NCBI RefSeq assembly: GCF_000383875.1
Contig: NZ_KB912881.1
Coordinates: 7,793-71,792, forward strand
Direction of reading: 5' to 3'
DNA from: Caldibacillus debilis DSM 16016
GTDB lineage: Bacteria > Bacillota > Bacilli > Bacillales > Caldibacillaceae
Length of the DNA stretch: 64,000 nt
Shown one piece after another: positions 27,935 to 42,448 of the stretch. The position numbers were made by a program, and so were the translations under genes. Below the pieces are notes generated by a model. That model worked only from the letters and a program-made list of their open reading frames with translations, had not been told where the DNA came from and did not search any database. Position 1 is the first letter of the stretch, and each line of letters begins with the position of its first letter.

Positions 27935-28110
27935 TGGTTCAAAAATCTATTCGAGATAAAGGGGGATTCTTCCGTAAGAAAGCCGGCCGATGACCGGCAG
28001 CCGGATGATGCAAAATCTTCCGGATTCCGGCGCCGTCCGGTTCAAGCTGCCTTCCCCGGAGATTTTCGCGTCCGCGCCTTTTTCGCATCGGCGGTTTTCA
28101 GGCACGGGAA

Positions 28111-28917
28111 TTAATTCGTCGGTCCCTGGGTTTGATCCGGACTCGTTTGTCCTGCGTCCGACCCATCGGATTGAGAAGAATCATTCGCCTCTTCATCGAC
28201 CTTTTCGCCGGTTCCCGTGGAATTTTCGCCTTCCTTCAGCGAAGTGGCCGGTTTTTTGAAATACTCCACCGGATTGTATGCGACACCGTCTTTGCGGATT
28301 TCGAAGTGGACATGGATGCCCGCGTCTTCATTGATCAGGCTTCTTCCCGCCTTGGCGATCACTTGCCCCTGCTTCACCTTGTCTCCGGCCTTCACTTGGA
28401 TGTCACTCACCGATTGGTAACGGGTTTCGACGCCATTGGCATGTTCGATGACGATCGTGTTCCCGAGGAGGGCGTCTTCTTCCACCGCACTCACCGTTCC
28501 GCTCATGGCGGCGGTCACGTCAAAGGTTTCCCCGTTCTTTGCCACGATGTCGATGCCGGTATTGGGCTGGAAGCTGTTTTCATAGGAGACGAGCGCCGAT
28601 TCCTGTTCCTCTTGGGATGCGTTCGCGTCATAGAAAGGCGTCTTGATTTCGACTTCGTCCGCGTTCGCGACGGGCCATTCGAAATTTTCCACAGGCATGT
28701 TGACTTCCATCGCATCCTTATCCGCAAGATTCATTTCCGGATTGGATTCATAGCCGATATTTTTCGGGTTTCCCTCGTCGCCTCTACTTTGGAACCATAG
28801 GAATGAGGCCAAGATGATTGCTGCCGCTCCAATGTAGACCGCGGGGTAAACCCACCGTTTTTTGAAGAAGCGTTGGATGCCGGTTTTCCGGATCAGTTTC
28901 TTTTCTTCCTCTTTCAT
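28111..28917 (-). CDS. spoIIQ: Stage II sporulation protein Q
   Basis: A forespore membrane protein that zips with mother-cell SpoIIIAH to drive engulfment and form the feeding-tube channel. 268 residues from the ATG at 28917, spaced five bases from GAGGTG. One membrane segment at about 23-45, then an extracellular LytM/M23 domain and a disordered Ser/Gly/Gln tail. The usual first zinc ligand is replaced (NTGIDI instead of H-x-G-x-D), while HVHFEIRKDG is kept, so it should not be a working peptidase, as in B. subtilis. A sigma-F-type promoter is just upstream. Confidence 0.95.
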   Translation of the reverse strand: MKEEEKKLIRKTGIQRFFKKRWVYPAVYIGAAAIILASFLWFQSRGDEGNPKNIGYESNPEMNLADKDAMEVNMPVENFEWPVANADEVEIKTPFYDANASQEEQESALVSYENSFQPNTGIDIVAKNGETFDVTAAMSGTVSAVEEDALLGNTIVIEHANGVETRYQSVSDIQVKAGDKVKQGQVIAKAGRSLINEDAGIHVHFEIRKDGVAYNPVEYFKKPATSLKEGENSTGTGEKVDEEANDSSQSDGSDAGQTSPDQTQGPTN

Positions 28918-28936
28918 TTCCATCACCTCAGCATCC

Positions 28937-28965
28937 ATTTTGAACAGAAAACCCCGATTCTATAC
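28937..28965 (-). promoter_or_regulatory. Sigma-F-type promoter of spoIIQ
   Basis: On the minus strand GTATA is followed after exactly 15 bases by GTTCAAAAT, which fits the sigma-F pattern GYATA-N15-GGnnAnAnT except for T at the second -10 position. The spoIIR promoter in this window has the same arrangement. The predicted RNA start is only about a dozen bases before the spoIIQ ATG. Confidence 0.65.
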
Positions 28966-29641
28966 ATGAATCCCTTATTTTTTGTAAAAAAACCGGGGTT
29001 TATGCAAGATTTTTTCCCTTGGTTCGGACCGGAAAGTTTTCCCGGTTTTTCGGGGTTCCGGTTTCGGGAAACCGGGGAGGGGCGGAAGGGATGTTCCGGG
29101 ATCGTCCGGGGAAGGATCGCCCAATAATAAATGTCCGGCACATTCACATAGTCGTAAGGTTTACCGAGTTGGAAGGAAGGACCGCCCAATAAAAAATGCC
29201 CGGCGCCCCGCCGGACCGTCCGAGTTCCTTGATTCAGTTTGGAAATTCCATTCTGAATGGACGTCTATCAGCCTATGAAAAAGGATCGGCAACGATCCGA
29301 ATGGGATCGTCAGGACCGGCGCCTGCCGATTTTTTCAAGACTTTCGGCCGGCCTTCCCGGCTGCGGCGGAAGGTCGGCCTTTAAAGCCCGCCCGGTAATT
29401 TTCCAAAATCGGGTTCAAGGCTTTCATATGGTTGCCAATCGGACGGGGCTTCCTGTACGATTCCGTTATTGCCGGCCATCGAAAGGCAAAAGGAGGCGGG
29501 TAATCAAGAATAGAAGTATCCCACAACAGGAGGATACCTCTTCTTGAATATCCGGATTCCGCCAAACTGCGGCTTTCGTATCCTTGCGGATGCCCCGGAA
29601 TAGGGTCCCGGCTTGACAAGGTCCGGTATCATATGGCCCGA
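28966..29641. other. Intergenic region with repeats, no supported gene
   Basis: About 680 bases between spoIIQ and the VanZ-like gene. It contains a short inverted pair (AACCCCG near 28951 with CGGGGTT near 28996), a 30-bp direct repeat pair (29110 and 29175) and an imperfect hairpin at 29506-29548 (CAAGAATAGAAGTATCC with GGATACCTCTTCTTG). No open frame has a good start. Confidence 0.5.
29110..29204. repeat. 30-bp imperfect direct repeat, two copies 65 bp apart
   Basis: GGAAGGATCGCCCAATAATA at 29110 recurs as GGAAGGACCGCCCAATAAAA at 29175, each continuing through AATG(T/C)CCGGC; only three of 30 positions differ. Confidence 0.85.
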
Positions 29642-29704
29642 TCCCCCGTTCTTTTGTAAAATAAGGGGGAGCAAAAATCGCTGCCTCCCCCTGTTTAAGG
29701 GGGA
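29642..29704 (+). promoter_or_regulatory. Four-segment alternative-hairpin element before the VanZ-like gene
   Basis: TCCCCC (29642), AGGGGGA (29664), TCCCCCT (29686) and AGGGGGA (29698) alternate, so segments 1-2, 2-3 and 3-4 can each pair but not all at once. Mutually exclusive hairpins of this kind are typical of attenuators. No strong U tail follows, so the mechanism is unclear. Confidence 0.45.
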
Positions 29705-29725
29705 ACAAACGGAAGGAAGTGCCGC

Positions 29726-30157
29726 ATGAGAAGGTTCGCGAGAATTTTTTTGAGCGTCCTGCCATTTGTTTACATGGTTTTCATCTGGATCCTTTCGAGC
29801 CTCCCGGCGGATGCGGTGATCCGGTTTTCCTTTTACGACCGGATCATCAAGGAGTCGCTTCACCTGATCGAATTCGCCATTTTGTACGGCCTTTTCGCCG
29901 TCGCGCTGGCCGCAAACGGCAGGCTGACGAAAAAAGGGAATCTCATCGCCGCCGCCATTTCCGCCCTGTACGGCGCGATCGATGAAATCCATCAATCCTT
30001 CGTCCCGTACCGCTCCGCAGATATTTTCGATTTCGTCAAAGACATCACCGGGATCCTCATCCTGTACGTGCTGACCGTCCGCGGATATTTTGCCCCGGAA
30101 AAACGGGGGATCGGGCGTTTGTACGGCTTTTTGGAAAAATATGCGGCCCCGCGGTAA
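29726..30157 (+). CDS. VanZ-family membrane protein
   Basis: 143 residues with four hydrophobic segments and the VanZ signatures WILSSLPAD, KESLHLIEFAILYGLF and GAIDEIHQSFVPYRSADIFD. A GGAAGGAAG site precedes the ATG. VanZ-like proteins are widespread in Bacillaceae; only some confer teicoplanin resistance, and nothing here (no vanA-type cluster) suggests resistance. It is the only plus-strand gene between spoIIQ and spoIID. The cellular function is unknown. Confidence 0.85.
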   Translation: MRRFARIFLSVLPFVYMVFIWILSSLPADAVIRFSFYDRIIKESLHLIEFAILYGLFAVALAANGRLTKKGNLIAAAISALYGAIDEIHQSFVPYRSADIFDFVKDITGILILYVLTVRGYFAPEKRGIGRLYGFLEKYAAPR

Positions 30158-30237
30158 ATGCGCCGCGGCTGCCTCACCGGAGGAAAGGGCGGCCGGCGCC
30201 GCGGGCTGCTGAAAACTCCGTTTCCATTGTCGCTTCC

Positions 30238-30269
30238 AAAAAAAAACGAAAGGTTCCGCCCCCTTTCGT
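30238..30269 (-). terminator. Rho-independent terminator of spoIID
   Basis: ACGAAAGG (30246-30253) pairs with CCTTTCGT (30262-30269); on the minus strand the stem runs straight into nine U residues, about 110 bases after the spoIID stop. Confidence 0.88.
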
Positions 30270-30376
30270 GCAAGCGCCATTTTTCCTGCCGGCCCCGCCC
30301 GCCCGCCCCCGAACCGTTTTTTCCGCTCCGCCTTGCCCGGCCTGCGGATCGTTGCCGCGGATTGGGGCCGGCCGCC

Positions 30377-31393
30377 TTATTTTTTGACGACCTGCTGTTT
30401 TAAAAACGGATCATCGTCGGCGATCTCGACCCCCCGGTAATAGTATTTGATGATTTCCTCGTACGTTTTGCCTTCCTTGGCCATTCCGTTGGCCCCGTAC
30501 TGGCTCATGCCCACCCCGTGGCCATAGCCCTTCGTCCGGATGACAATATGATCCCCCTCCCGCGTCCATTGGAAGTCGGTGGAGCGGAGATTCAGCTTTT
30601 CCCGGATTTCCCGGCCGGTGAATTCCTTTCCGGCGATCTGCACCTTCTTCACCCTTCGTCCCGGGGTGAGGGAAAGGATTTTGCCCACTTCGCCGGAAGC
30701 CAAAGTGACCCCCAATTTCTCCTCAAATTCCTTGATGGGGATGACCGTTTCGTAGGCGAACTTGGGGGATTCGCTGTCCCAGGGGCTTTTTACGCTCTTC
30801 AAATAAGGGATTTCGTTGCTCCAATAATCCTCCGCGTTTTCCGTATATCCGTTGCTCGTGGAAAAATAGGCGGGCGTAATCGGCTGGCTGCCGTAGACGA
30901 TGATCTTTCCCCGCGTTTCGTATACGGCTTGGCGGATTTTATTGATTTTCCATTGATAGTCCTTTCCCCAAATTTTTTTCAGTTCTTCATCGTTTTTATA
31001 AACCTGATCCAATACGCTGTCGCCGATATCCGCCCCTTCCGGGATACCCTCTTTTTTCCCCGCCAGCAAATTTTTTACGAGGTACGTCCTGGCTGCGACG
31101 CTTTGCGCCTTCAGCGCCTCCTTTTCAAAATCCGCCGGCATCTCGGAGGCGACGACTCCGGCCACGTATTGTTCAAAGGGGATTTCTTCCACTTTTTTTT
31201 CGCCCGTCCGGTAAACCGAAACCCGGACGGGTGAACTTTCGGCGATTAATTTCCCCAGGTCCATTTGACCCAATTTTTCCGCCACCTTTCCGGTGCTGCT
31301 CTTCGAAAAAGGGAGAACGAGGATGCTCGGGATCAATAATGTGGCGATCAGTACAAACATAAGCACGGCTCCAACCGGTTTTACTTTTTCCAA
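30377..31393 (-). CDS. spoIID: Stage II sporulation protein D, lytic transglycosylase
   Basis: Cleaves glycan strands at the leading edge of the engulfing membrane, working with SpoIIM and SpoIIP. 338 residues: one N-terminal membrane anchor (about 8-30), then the SpoIID domain with the catalytic Glu84 in VVASEMPADFEKEALKAQSV and the zinc/active-site region PAYFSTSNGYTENAEDYW. It ends with GYGHGVGMSQYGANGMA. The start is a TTG with GGAGGAG six bases away. A sigma-E-type promoter lies upstream. Confidence 0.96.
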   Translation of the reverse strand: MEKVKPVGAVLMFVLIATLLIPSILVLPFSKSSTGKVAEKLGQMDLGKLIAESSPVRVSVYRTGEKKVEEIPFEQYVAGVVASEMPADFEKEALKAQSVAARTYLVKNLLAGKKEGIPEGADIGDSVLDQVYKNDEELKKIWGKDYQWKINKIRQAVYETRGKIIVYGSQPITPAYFSTSNGYTENAEDYWSNEIPYLKSVKSPWDSESPKFAYETVIPIKEFEEKLGVTLASGEVGKILSLTPGRRVKKVQIAGKEFTGREIREKLNLRSTDFQWTREGDHIVIRTKGYGHGVGMSQYGANGMAKEGKTYEEIIKYYYRGVEIADDDPFLKQQVVKK

Positions 31394-31437
31394 CTGCGAC
31401 TCCTCCCCAACGCAAGGTTATCTTCCTTTTCGTTCTA

Positions 31438-31466
31438 TATATATGGGGGTGGACAACCCTTTATGC
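31438..31466 (-). promoter_or_regulatory. Sigma-E-type promoter of spoIID
   Basis: On the minus strand GCATAAA is followed after 14 bases by CATATATA, close to the sigma-E consensus (KMATATT-N14-CATACAnT). It is about 45 bases before the spoIID TTG, and spoIID is a sigma-E gene in B. subtilis. Confidence 0.6.
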
Positions 31467-31532
31467 CTTGACTGGGAAAACCTTGATCTTCCGCAGAAGG
31501 TTCTATTTTTTCCGTTTCCTTCATAAAAAGAA

Positions 31533-31590
31533 ATAAAAAAGCCGAAGAATCGCCATGCCCCGAAAGGGCACATGCTTCTTCAGCTTTTTG
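31533..31590 (-). terminator. Rho-independent terminator of murAA
   Basis: AAAAGCTGAAGAAG pairs with ATTCTTCGGCTTTT around a loop that itself contains TGCCC-TTTC-GGGCA, followed on the minus strand by TTTTTTATTTC. Confidence 0.8.
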
Positions 31591-31716
31591 AAAATCCGGG
31601 CCGGATCCGGGAGGAATCGGGGAAAAAATCCCGTCCGTCCTTTCGCGGGGCAGGTTGGAGCCGAAGGGAAAAACTTTCCTCATCTTCGCGGCAGAAACCG
31701 TTCGGGCCTTAATGCC

Positions 31717-33015
31717 TTACTTCATATTGGCGGCCAGTTTCGGAACCCCCGCCTCCTCCGTTCCGATCCGTTCAATATCCGCGCCCAGTGCTTTCAATTT
31801 TTCATGGAACCGGACGTATCCGCGGTCCAAATGTTTCAGTTCCGTCACCGTCGTAATGCCTTCCGCCGCCAGCCCGGCAATGATCAGCGCGGCCGCCGCC
31901 CGGAGATCGGTGGCGCAAACTTCCGCCCCCTGCAATTGGCAAGGGCCGTTGATGATCACCGTCCGTCCCTCGATTTTCAGGTTGGCGTTCATCCGGCGAA
32001 ATTCTTCCACGTGCATGAAGCGATTTTCAAAGACCGTTTCCGTAACCATGCTCGTGCCTTCGGCACGCAGAAGCAATGCCATCATTTGCGCTTGCATGTC
32101 CGTGGGGAAGCCGGGGTATGGCATCGTTTTGACGTCGACGGCTTTTAATTTTTCGGGGGCGATGACCCGGATCCCGTCGCTTTCTTCGACGAAGGTGACG
32201 CCCATTTCTTCCAGCTTGGCGATGAGGGCGGAGATATGTTCGGTGACCGCCCCTTTCACATAAACGTTCCCGCCGGTGATGGCGGCAGCGGTAATGAAGG
32301 TTCCCGCTTCGATCCTGTCGGGAATGATGGTATGTTCGGCACCGTGCAAAGATTCCACGCCTTCGATGCGGATCGTTTCCGTTCCCGCGCCCTTAACGAC
32401 GGCGCCCATCTTCGTCAGGAAATTGGCCAGGTCCACGATCTCCGGTTCCTTGGCGCAGTTTTCGATGATCGTCGTTCCTTCCGCCAAAGTGGCAGCCATC
32501 ATAATGTTTTCCGTGGCACCGACGCTGGGAATATCCAGATAGATTTTCGTTCCTTTCAGCCTGCCTTCAACCTTCGCGTCGATAAATCCGTTTCCGACCT
32601 TGACTTCCGCCCCCATGGCTTCAAAGCCTTTTAAATGCTGATCGATCGGCCGTGATCCAATTGCACATCCGCCGGGAAGTGCAATTCGAGCACGACCGAG
32701 ACGGGCAAGCAAGGATCCCATAACGAGGACGGAAGCGCGCATTTTCCGGACGTATTCAAAGGGCGCCTCATCCTTTAACGGACCCGAGGCGTCAATAAAA
32801 ACGGAATTATTTTGGAAAACGACCTTCGCGTTCAAACAGCGCAAAACTTCATTAATGGTATAGACATCCGAGAGAGCCGGTACGTCATGAATCACGCTTT
32901 TTCCATCTTCAGCTAACAGCGATGCGGCGATGACAGGCAAAACGGCATTTTTGGCTCCCTCCACTTTGACCGTGCCGCTCAGTTTTTTCCCGCCGCGGAC
33001 GATGATTTTTTCCAA
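31717..33015 (-). CDS. murAA: UDP-N-acetylglucosamine 1-carboxyvinyltransferase MurAA
   Basis: First committed step of peptidoglycan synthesis: transfers enolpyruvate from PEP to UDP-GlcNAc. 432 residues with the catalytic Cys117 in [18 protein letters not shown]; Cys here means normal sensitivity to fosfomycin is expected. Starts at a TTG with GGAGGGG seven bases upstream. A second MurA (murAB) lies at the other end of the window, the usual two-gene state in Bacilli. Position between ywmB and spoIID marks this as the main MurAA. Confidence 0.97.
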   Translation of the reverse strand: MEKIIVRGGKKLSGTVKVEGAKNAVLPVIAASLLAEDGKSVIHDVPALSDVYTINEVLRCLNAKVVFQNNSVFIDASGPLKDEAPFEYVRKMRASVLVMGSLLARLGRARIALPGGCAIGSRPIDQHLKGFEAMGAEVKVGNGFIDAKVEGRLKGTKIYLDIPSVGATENIMMAATLAEGTTIIENCAKEPEIVDLANFLTKMGAVVKGAGTETIRIEGVESLHGAEHTIIPDRIEAGTFITAAAITGGNVYVKGAVTEHISALIAKLEEMGVTFVEESDGIRVIAPEKLKAVDVKTMPYPGFPTDMQAQMMALLLRAEGTSMVTETVFENRFMHVEEFRRMNANLKIEGRTVIINGPCQLQGAEVCATDLRAAAALIIAGLAAEGITTVTELKHLDRGYVRFHEKLKALGADIERIGTEEAGVPKLAANMK

Positions 33016-33047
33016 GAGTATTCCCCTCCGCGTCCATTCTCTTTATA

Positions 33048-33800
33048 TTAATACTCAGCCGTGATAATCGGTGTGCCGATGGCGAAATTCGTTCGATTTT
33101 CCTTTTCATCCAACCGCAGAGCGATCTGCACATTAAACGGACCGTTTAATGTGCGCAATTGGCCGGCGAAAAAGGGGCTCAACCCCGTCAATGCGATGAA
33201 ATCTTTTTCATTGATCAGCTCGACGATTTCCGCCCGGAAATCCAGGGCGAATGAACGGATATTTTCCAAATCAACAAAATCAATCTTATCACTGAAAGTT
33301 CCGTTTAAACAAGTGAAAACTTCCGCGTTTTCATGAAAGATGCCTGTTATTTTTTTCCTGATTTTCGAGTCCACATGTTTACGGATGGCTTGGTTCCAAC
33401 TTGTTCCTTCGATCTTGTAGGAGGAAAAACCTTGCGCTTCTTCTTGGGTGAGGCCGGCGACCACTTGGAGGGTTTCCGTAAATGGTCCTTCGCGGTATGT
33501 TCCTTCCAGCTTCCAAGTGGTTGCTGTAACGGTTTTATCCCAACGAAAATGAGGGTAACGTGATTTCCAATGTTCTGCAGTCTTTTCGAGGTCGTAAACG
33601 GTAGCGTGACCGGGGATTTCTTCCCGAAGGAGCAACAACCAGCGTTCCACTTTACCGCCGCGGGTCTGGATCACATTAAACATTGTATTCAAATCGCCGG
33701 TTTTTGCCACCGGCCGTTCATCCCGGGCAAATCCGTGGATAAAAAGAACCAAAAGTGCGAGTGCGAAAACTGTCCATGATTTGGAAATCCAACCATGCAT
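33048..33800 (-). CDS. ywmB: YwmB family secreted protein
   Basis: 250 residues from the ATG at 33800 (GGGGGAG five bases upstream). The N-terminus WISKSWTVFALALLVLFIHGF is a signal peptide or membrane anchor. The rest is a soluble alpha/beta domain; family members were solved structurally and resemble a TATA-box-binding-like fold, but the function is unknown. The gene is 32 bases before murAA and downstream of ywzB, so it belongs to an envelope gene cluster. Confidence 0.85.
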   Translation of the reverse strand: MHGWISKSWTVFALALLVLFIHGFARDERPVAKTGDLNTMFNVIQTRGGKVERWLLLLREEIPGHATVYDLEKTAEHWKSRYPHFRWDKTVTATTWKLEGTYREGPFTETLQVVAGLTQEEAQGFSSYKIEGTSWNQAIRKHVDSKIRKKITGIFHENAEVFTCLNGTFSDKIDFVDLENIRSFALDFRAEIVELINEKDFIALTGLSPFFAGQLRTLNGPFNVQIALRLDEKENRTNFAIGTPIITAEY

Positions 33801-33934
33801 AGGGCTCCCCCTCTCCCGTCCTTGTATTAACATTTTTGGTCAACGGCTGGGGAAGCATACATGGTAAAAGTCGTCATCCTTTGACAAATTCCGCGTAAAA
33901 ACGGATGAAAGATGGAATGGAAATTTGCCTTGCC

Positions 33935-34171
33935 CTACTCGTATATGTAAGGAATCTGTTGGGACCAGGACAAATAGTCGAGGAAAAATTGGGCTGTCAA
34001 CGATCCGATGATGATCGCCAAAAAGATGAAGAGAAGCCTTGCCTGGATCGTGCGGTTTTTCCGGAGAAATTTTTCATAGTTCAAGGCCTGCAATGCCCAC
34101 CATGCCAAACCGATGAAGACCAGGTTGGCAACGATATGCAGGATGGCCATTGCACCGAAATTATTGAACAT
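33935..34171 (-). CDS. ywzB: YwzB/DUF1146 small membrane protein
   Basis: 78 residues from the ATG at 34171, supported by GGGAGGAG. Two membrane helices (ILHIVANLVFIGLAWWALQ and ARLLFIFLAIIIGSLTAQFF) separated by a basic loop, and a C-terminal tail SWSQQIPYIYE. This is the DUF1146 family that lies between the atp operon and murA in Bacilli. Function unknown. The upstream part of the open frame (to 34312) is not conserved. Confidence 0.85.
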   Translation of the reverse strand: MFNNFGAMAILHIVANLVFIGLAWWALQALNYEKFLRKNRTIQARLLFIFLAIIIGSLTAQFFLDYLSWSQQIPYIYE

Positions 34172-34825
34172 ACAGCCCTTCTCCTCCCTCGCCAACCATT
34201 CGCAGGGGCCCGGGAGATCCGTTTCAAAACGTTTCAACGCCCCCCTCTCCACGGGCTGTCCACTTTCAAAAAAACAAAAACCCTTGCGGGAGAAAGGAAT
34301 TCCCGCCTCCAAACCGGCGAATAATTGGCCCTAAAAGATATTTTATCACATTTTTTCGCTTTACCTTTTACAATTTTATTGCATTGATAAAAATTTAGCA
34401 ACTTCGGCGATGCCGCCCGAATGGTTTCATTAATAAACGGCATTGGCGTCTCTGCCCGAAGCAAAACCGGATCACGGCGGAAGCGCCGCGGGACGCGGTG
34501 CCGTCAAAAAGGTTTTTGGCCGCCATGGAATCGGAACATCCGAAAAATCGGCCCTTTAAAGGAAGCGGTTTTTTCTTAAGGAAATCCCGCCAGATGCGGC
34601 CGATGTCTGCCCGGCTGAATGGGACTGCGGAAGGGATTTGCCGGATCCGGGCCTTGCCGCCCGGAATAAGCGGATCGGGGAAAGCCTCCGTTTCGTCCAT
34701 CTGCCGGATCCCCGGCTCCGACGCTGCGATTCCGTAACATTTCCGTAAAAAAAGCGGCATTCCGACGGTTTTGCCGCAAAAATCACCCGCCTTCCCTCGG
34801 GCTCCATCGATTTGGATCTTGGCCA
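34172..34825. other. Gap between ywzB and the atp operon, nothing recognised
   Basis: About 650 bases. The first 230 bases upstream of ywzB are AT-rich and may hold its promoter. From 34430 to 34825 the DNA is GC-rich with overlapping open frames on both strands, none with a ribosome site or a known relative. Confidence 0.5.
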
Positions 34826-34861
34826 GAAAAAAATCCGAGCACCCCAAAGGGAGGCTCGGAT
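34826..34861 (-). terminator. Rho-independent terminator of the atp operon
   Basis: ATCCGAGC (34854-34861 on the minus strand) pairs with GCTCGGAT and is followed by seven U residues, starting five bases after the atpC stop. Confidence 0.9.
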
Positions 34862-34865
34862 GCCA

Positions 34866-35279
<414 letters not shown>

Positions 35280-35297
35280 TTATCCTCCTCGGTCCGT

Positions 35298-37631
<2,334 letters not shown>

Positions 37632-37661
37632 TCACCATCCTGACGTAAATTTTTCCCGCGC

Positions 37662-39176
<1,515 letters not shown>

Positions 39177-39192
39177 TCACCCCTTCATACGT

Positions 39193-39732
39193 TTACTGCC
39201 CGATAAGTTCCCGTTTGAGGCGATCCAATTTTCCCTTCAGGCTTCCGTCGAAGATCCGATTGCCCACCTGGACCTTGATGCCACCCAAAAGGTCCGTGTC
39301 GACGATGTTTTCGATCGTCAATTCGTTTTTCCGCAATTTTTTCGCGAAAAATTCGGAAACGGCCTTCGCTTCTTCTCCCGTCAATGGGCGCGCGGAAAAA
39401 ACCTTCGCTTCGGCGATGCCTCTTTTCTCGTTCCTTAATTCGTGGTACTTTTCGATCATCGGCAATAAATTGCCGATCTGGCGCTTGTCGATCAAGAGGA
39501 AGAGCGTATTCAAAACATATTGCGACAAATCGGGAAAAACCTGCTTGACGGTATTTTTTTTCACGTCCGCAGGGATGTTCGGCGTCTGCAGAAAGCGGCC
39601 CATTTCCTTCACTTGCAGGAAGGCTTGCTTCACCGTCTGCAAATCCTGCTCGATTTTTTCCGTTTGGCCGTATTTCTCGGCGATTTCAAACAGGGCAATC
39701 GCGTAACGGTTTCCGACGACCGTCTGCTTCAT
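39193..39732 (-). CDS. atpH: ATP synthase delta subunit
   Basis: Connects the peripheral stalk to the top of F1. 179 residues, with the OSCP/delta signature near the end, [20 protein letters not shown]. Its ATG overlaps the atpF stop by four bases (ATGA), so it is translationally coupled. Confidence 0.96.
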   Translation of the reverse strand: MKQTVVGNRYAIALFEIAEKYGQTEKIEQDLQTVKQAFLQVKEMGRFLQTPNIPADVKKNTVKQVFPDLSQYVLNTLFLLIDKRQIGNLLPMIEKYHELRNEKRGIAEAKVFSARPLTGEEAKAVSEFFAKKLRKNELTIENIVDTDLLGGIKVQVGNRIFDGSLKGKLDRLKRELIGQ

Positions 39733-40241
39733 CGTTCTTCTCCAACCTTTTTCAGCATTTCTTGAACAAGGGCCTCATGGTCTTTTTCGTCGATTTCTTT
39801 TTCAATGACTTTCGATGCGATCAATACCGACAGGGAAGCCACTTGCTCACGCAGCGCGGCCACGGCCTTTTCCCTTTCCTGTTCGATTTCGGCCTTCGCC
39901 GCTTCCTTCAGCCGTTCGGCTTCCAGCCTGGCGGCCTCGATAATATTTTCCTTTTGGATTTCCCCTTGCCTTTTCGCTTCTTCGATGAACTTTTGGGTTT
40001 CCAATCGGGCTTCCTTCACCATTTGCCGGTGTTTTTCGAGCAATTCGTCCGCCTCTTTGCGGGCCTTTTCCGCGTTTTCGATTTCATTGGCGATGTAATT
40101 TTCCCGGTCTTGCATCACTTTCATTAACGGAGCCCAGGCGTATTTTTTCAATAACAGCATTAAAACGATGAACGCCACCAGCTGGTAGAGGCTGTCCAGC
40201 CAGGTAAATTGGGCGGCTCCGACTGCGAGGTTGGTCAACAC
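39729..40241 (-). CDS. atpF: ATP synthase b subunit (peripheral stalk)
   Basis: One N-terminal membrane helix ([19 protein letters not shown]) followed by a long charged helix rich in Glu, Lys and Ala that dimerises as the stator stalk. 170 residues from a GTG at 40241; the preceding in-frame TTG and GTG overlap the AAGGGAG ribosome site, and this start gives the usual family length. A 40-base hairpin lies between atpE and atpF. Confidence 0.95.
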   Translation of the reverse strand: MLTNLAVGAAQFTWLDSLYQLVAFIVLMLLLKKYAWAPLMKVMQDRENYIANEIENAEKARKEADELLEKHRQMVKEARLETQKFIEEAKRQGEIQKENIIEAARLEAERLKEAAKAEIEQEREKAVAALREQVASLSVLIASKVIEKEIDEKDHEALVQEMLKKVGEER

Positions 40242-40335
40242 CCTAATTTTCACTCCCTTCAACGCGACAACAGAAATCCCGGTGTATTGGAGGGCCGATC
40301 TATCTCAACCCGGTGATCAGGAAATTTTTACATAA

Positions 40336-40376
40336 AGGAATGGCGAAGTTTTTCTTCTTTCCTTCGCCATCTTTCC
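40336..40376 (-). other. Intercistronic hairpin between atpE and atpF
   Basis: ATGGCGAAG and its complement CTTCGCCAT form a nine-base-pair stem around a 13-base loop, extended by GGAA/TTCC. There is no run of U after it, so it is not a standard terminator and may stabilise the upstream atpE message. Confidence 0.65.
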
Positions 40377-40402
40377 ATAGATAAACGGTATGGGTGTTCC
40401 TG

Positions 40403-40630
<228 letters not shown>

Positions 40631-40686
40631 TCAAATTTATCGTAATGGAAATTGAGTGAGCGCTTGTTCAACTGAACGGATGTATT

Positions 40687-41792
<1,106 letters not shown>

Positions 41793-42058
41793 CAGGAAAA
41801 CTCCCGAATACAGGAATAACATTGGAATAGCATTATTTTACATCAACATTGGCAAGGAGAATTGAAAATATTATTAAAAGAAAATGACAAAATGGAGATC
41901 GCGGATGAACGTTGGGATCAAAGGGCGAATAGATGGCGATTCAGAGACTATGGGGAATACCGATAAAATCCTTTGAAACGGGCGGCGGAAACATAAAAAA
42001 AATTTCTATTCCAGAAAAGTGAAAAAATATTGAAAACCCTATCATCCTATCCCTAATG

Positions 42059-42087
42059 AGGATACAATAGGTCATACGGTTTGTCAA
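42059..42087 (-). promoter_or_regulatory. Sigma-A promoter of the atp operon
   Basis: On the minus strand TTGACA, a 17-base spacer and TATCCT lie about 270 bases before atpI. It is the best -35 match in the window. The leader between it and atpI contains no other gene. Confidence 0.8.
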
Positions 42088-42351
42088 TTATTTTCCCCAA
42101 AAAAAGTTCACATCCATGCAAAAAACGGAGGAATTATTCATAAAATGTTCAAATTTTTCCCTTTTTACACCGGATGTCTAGTCATTTTCGGCAAAACTTT
42201 TAAGAAAATGTAACGGTCCATTGTCCGTTTTTTGCCGGACCGGCGAAAGGTGGTCCCCCTTTGCCGTTTGCGTCCGTCACCGGATGACGCCCCAAAGCAA
42301 ACGCCCTTCCGGCGACGCCCTTTCGCCGGGCGGTTTTGCAAGGTTTGCCGC

Positions 42352-42406
42352 GAAAAAAGAAAGGCCGGGCCGGGGATGTTTCATTTTAAAAAATCCCCGG
42401 CCGGCC
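42352..42406 (-). terminator. Rho-independent terminator of mnaA
   Basis: GGCCGGCCGGGGAT pairs with ATCCCCGGCCCGGCC around an A/T-rich loop and is followed on the minus strand by TTTCTTTTTT, about 45 bases after the mnaA stop. Confidence 0.85.
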
Positions 42407-42448
42407 GCAGGACGCCCCTTCCGTCCCCCGCTCCGGCAATCCCTTCCC

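Noticed and set aside
27342-27935. Overlapping long frames on both strands upstream of spoIIID
   Set aside because: They are mutually antisense, lack ribosome sites and are Arg/Pro/Gly-rich, as expected for non-coding GC-rich DNA.
29726-30157. Glycopeptide-resistance gene vanZ
   Set aside because: It is a VanZ-family protein, but there is no van cluster and the family is widespread in Bacilli without resistance.
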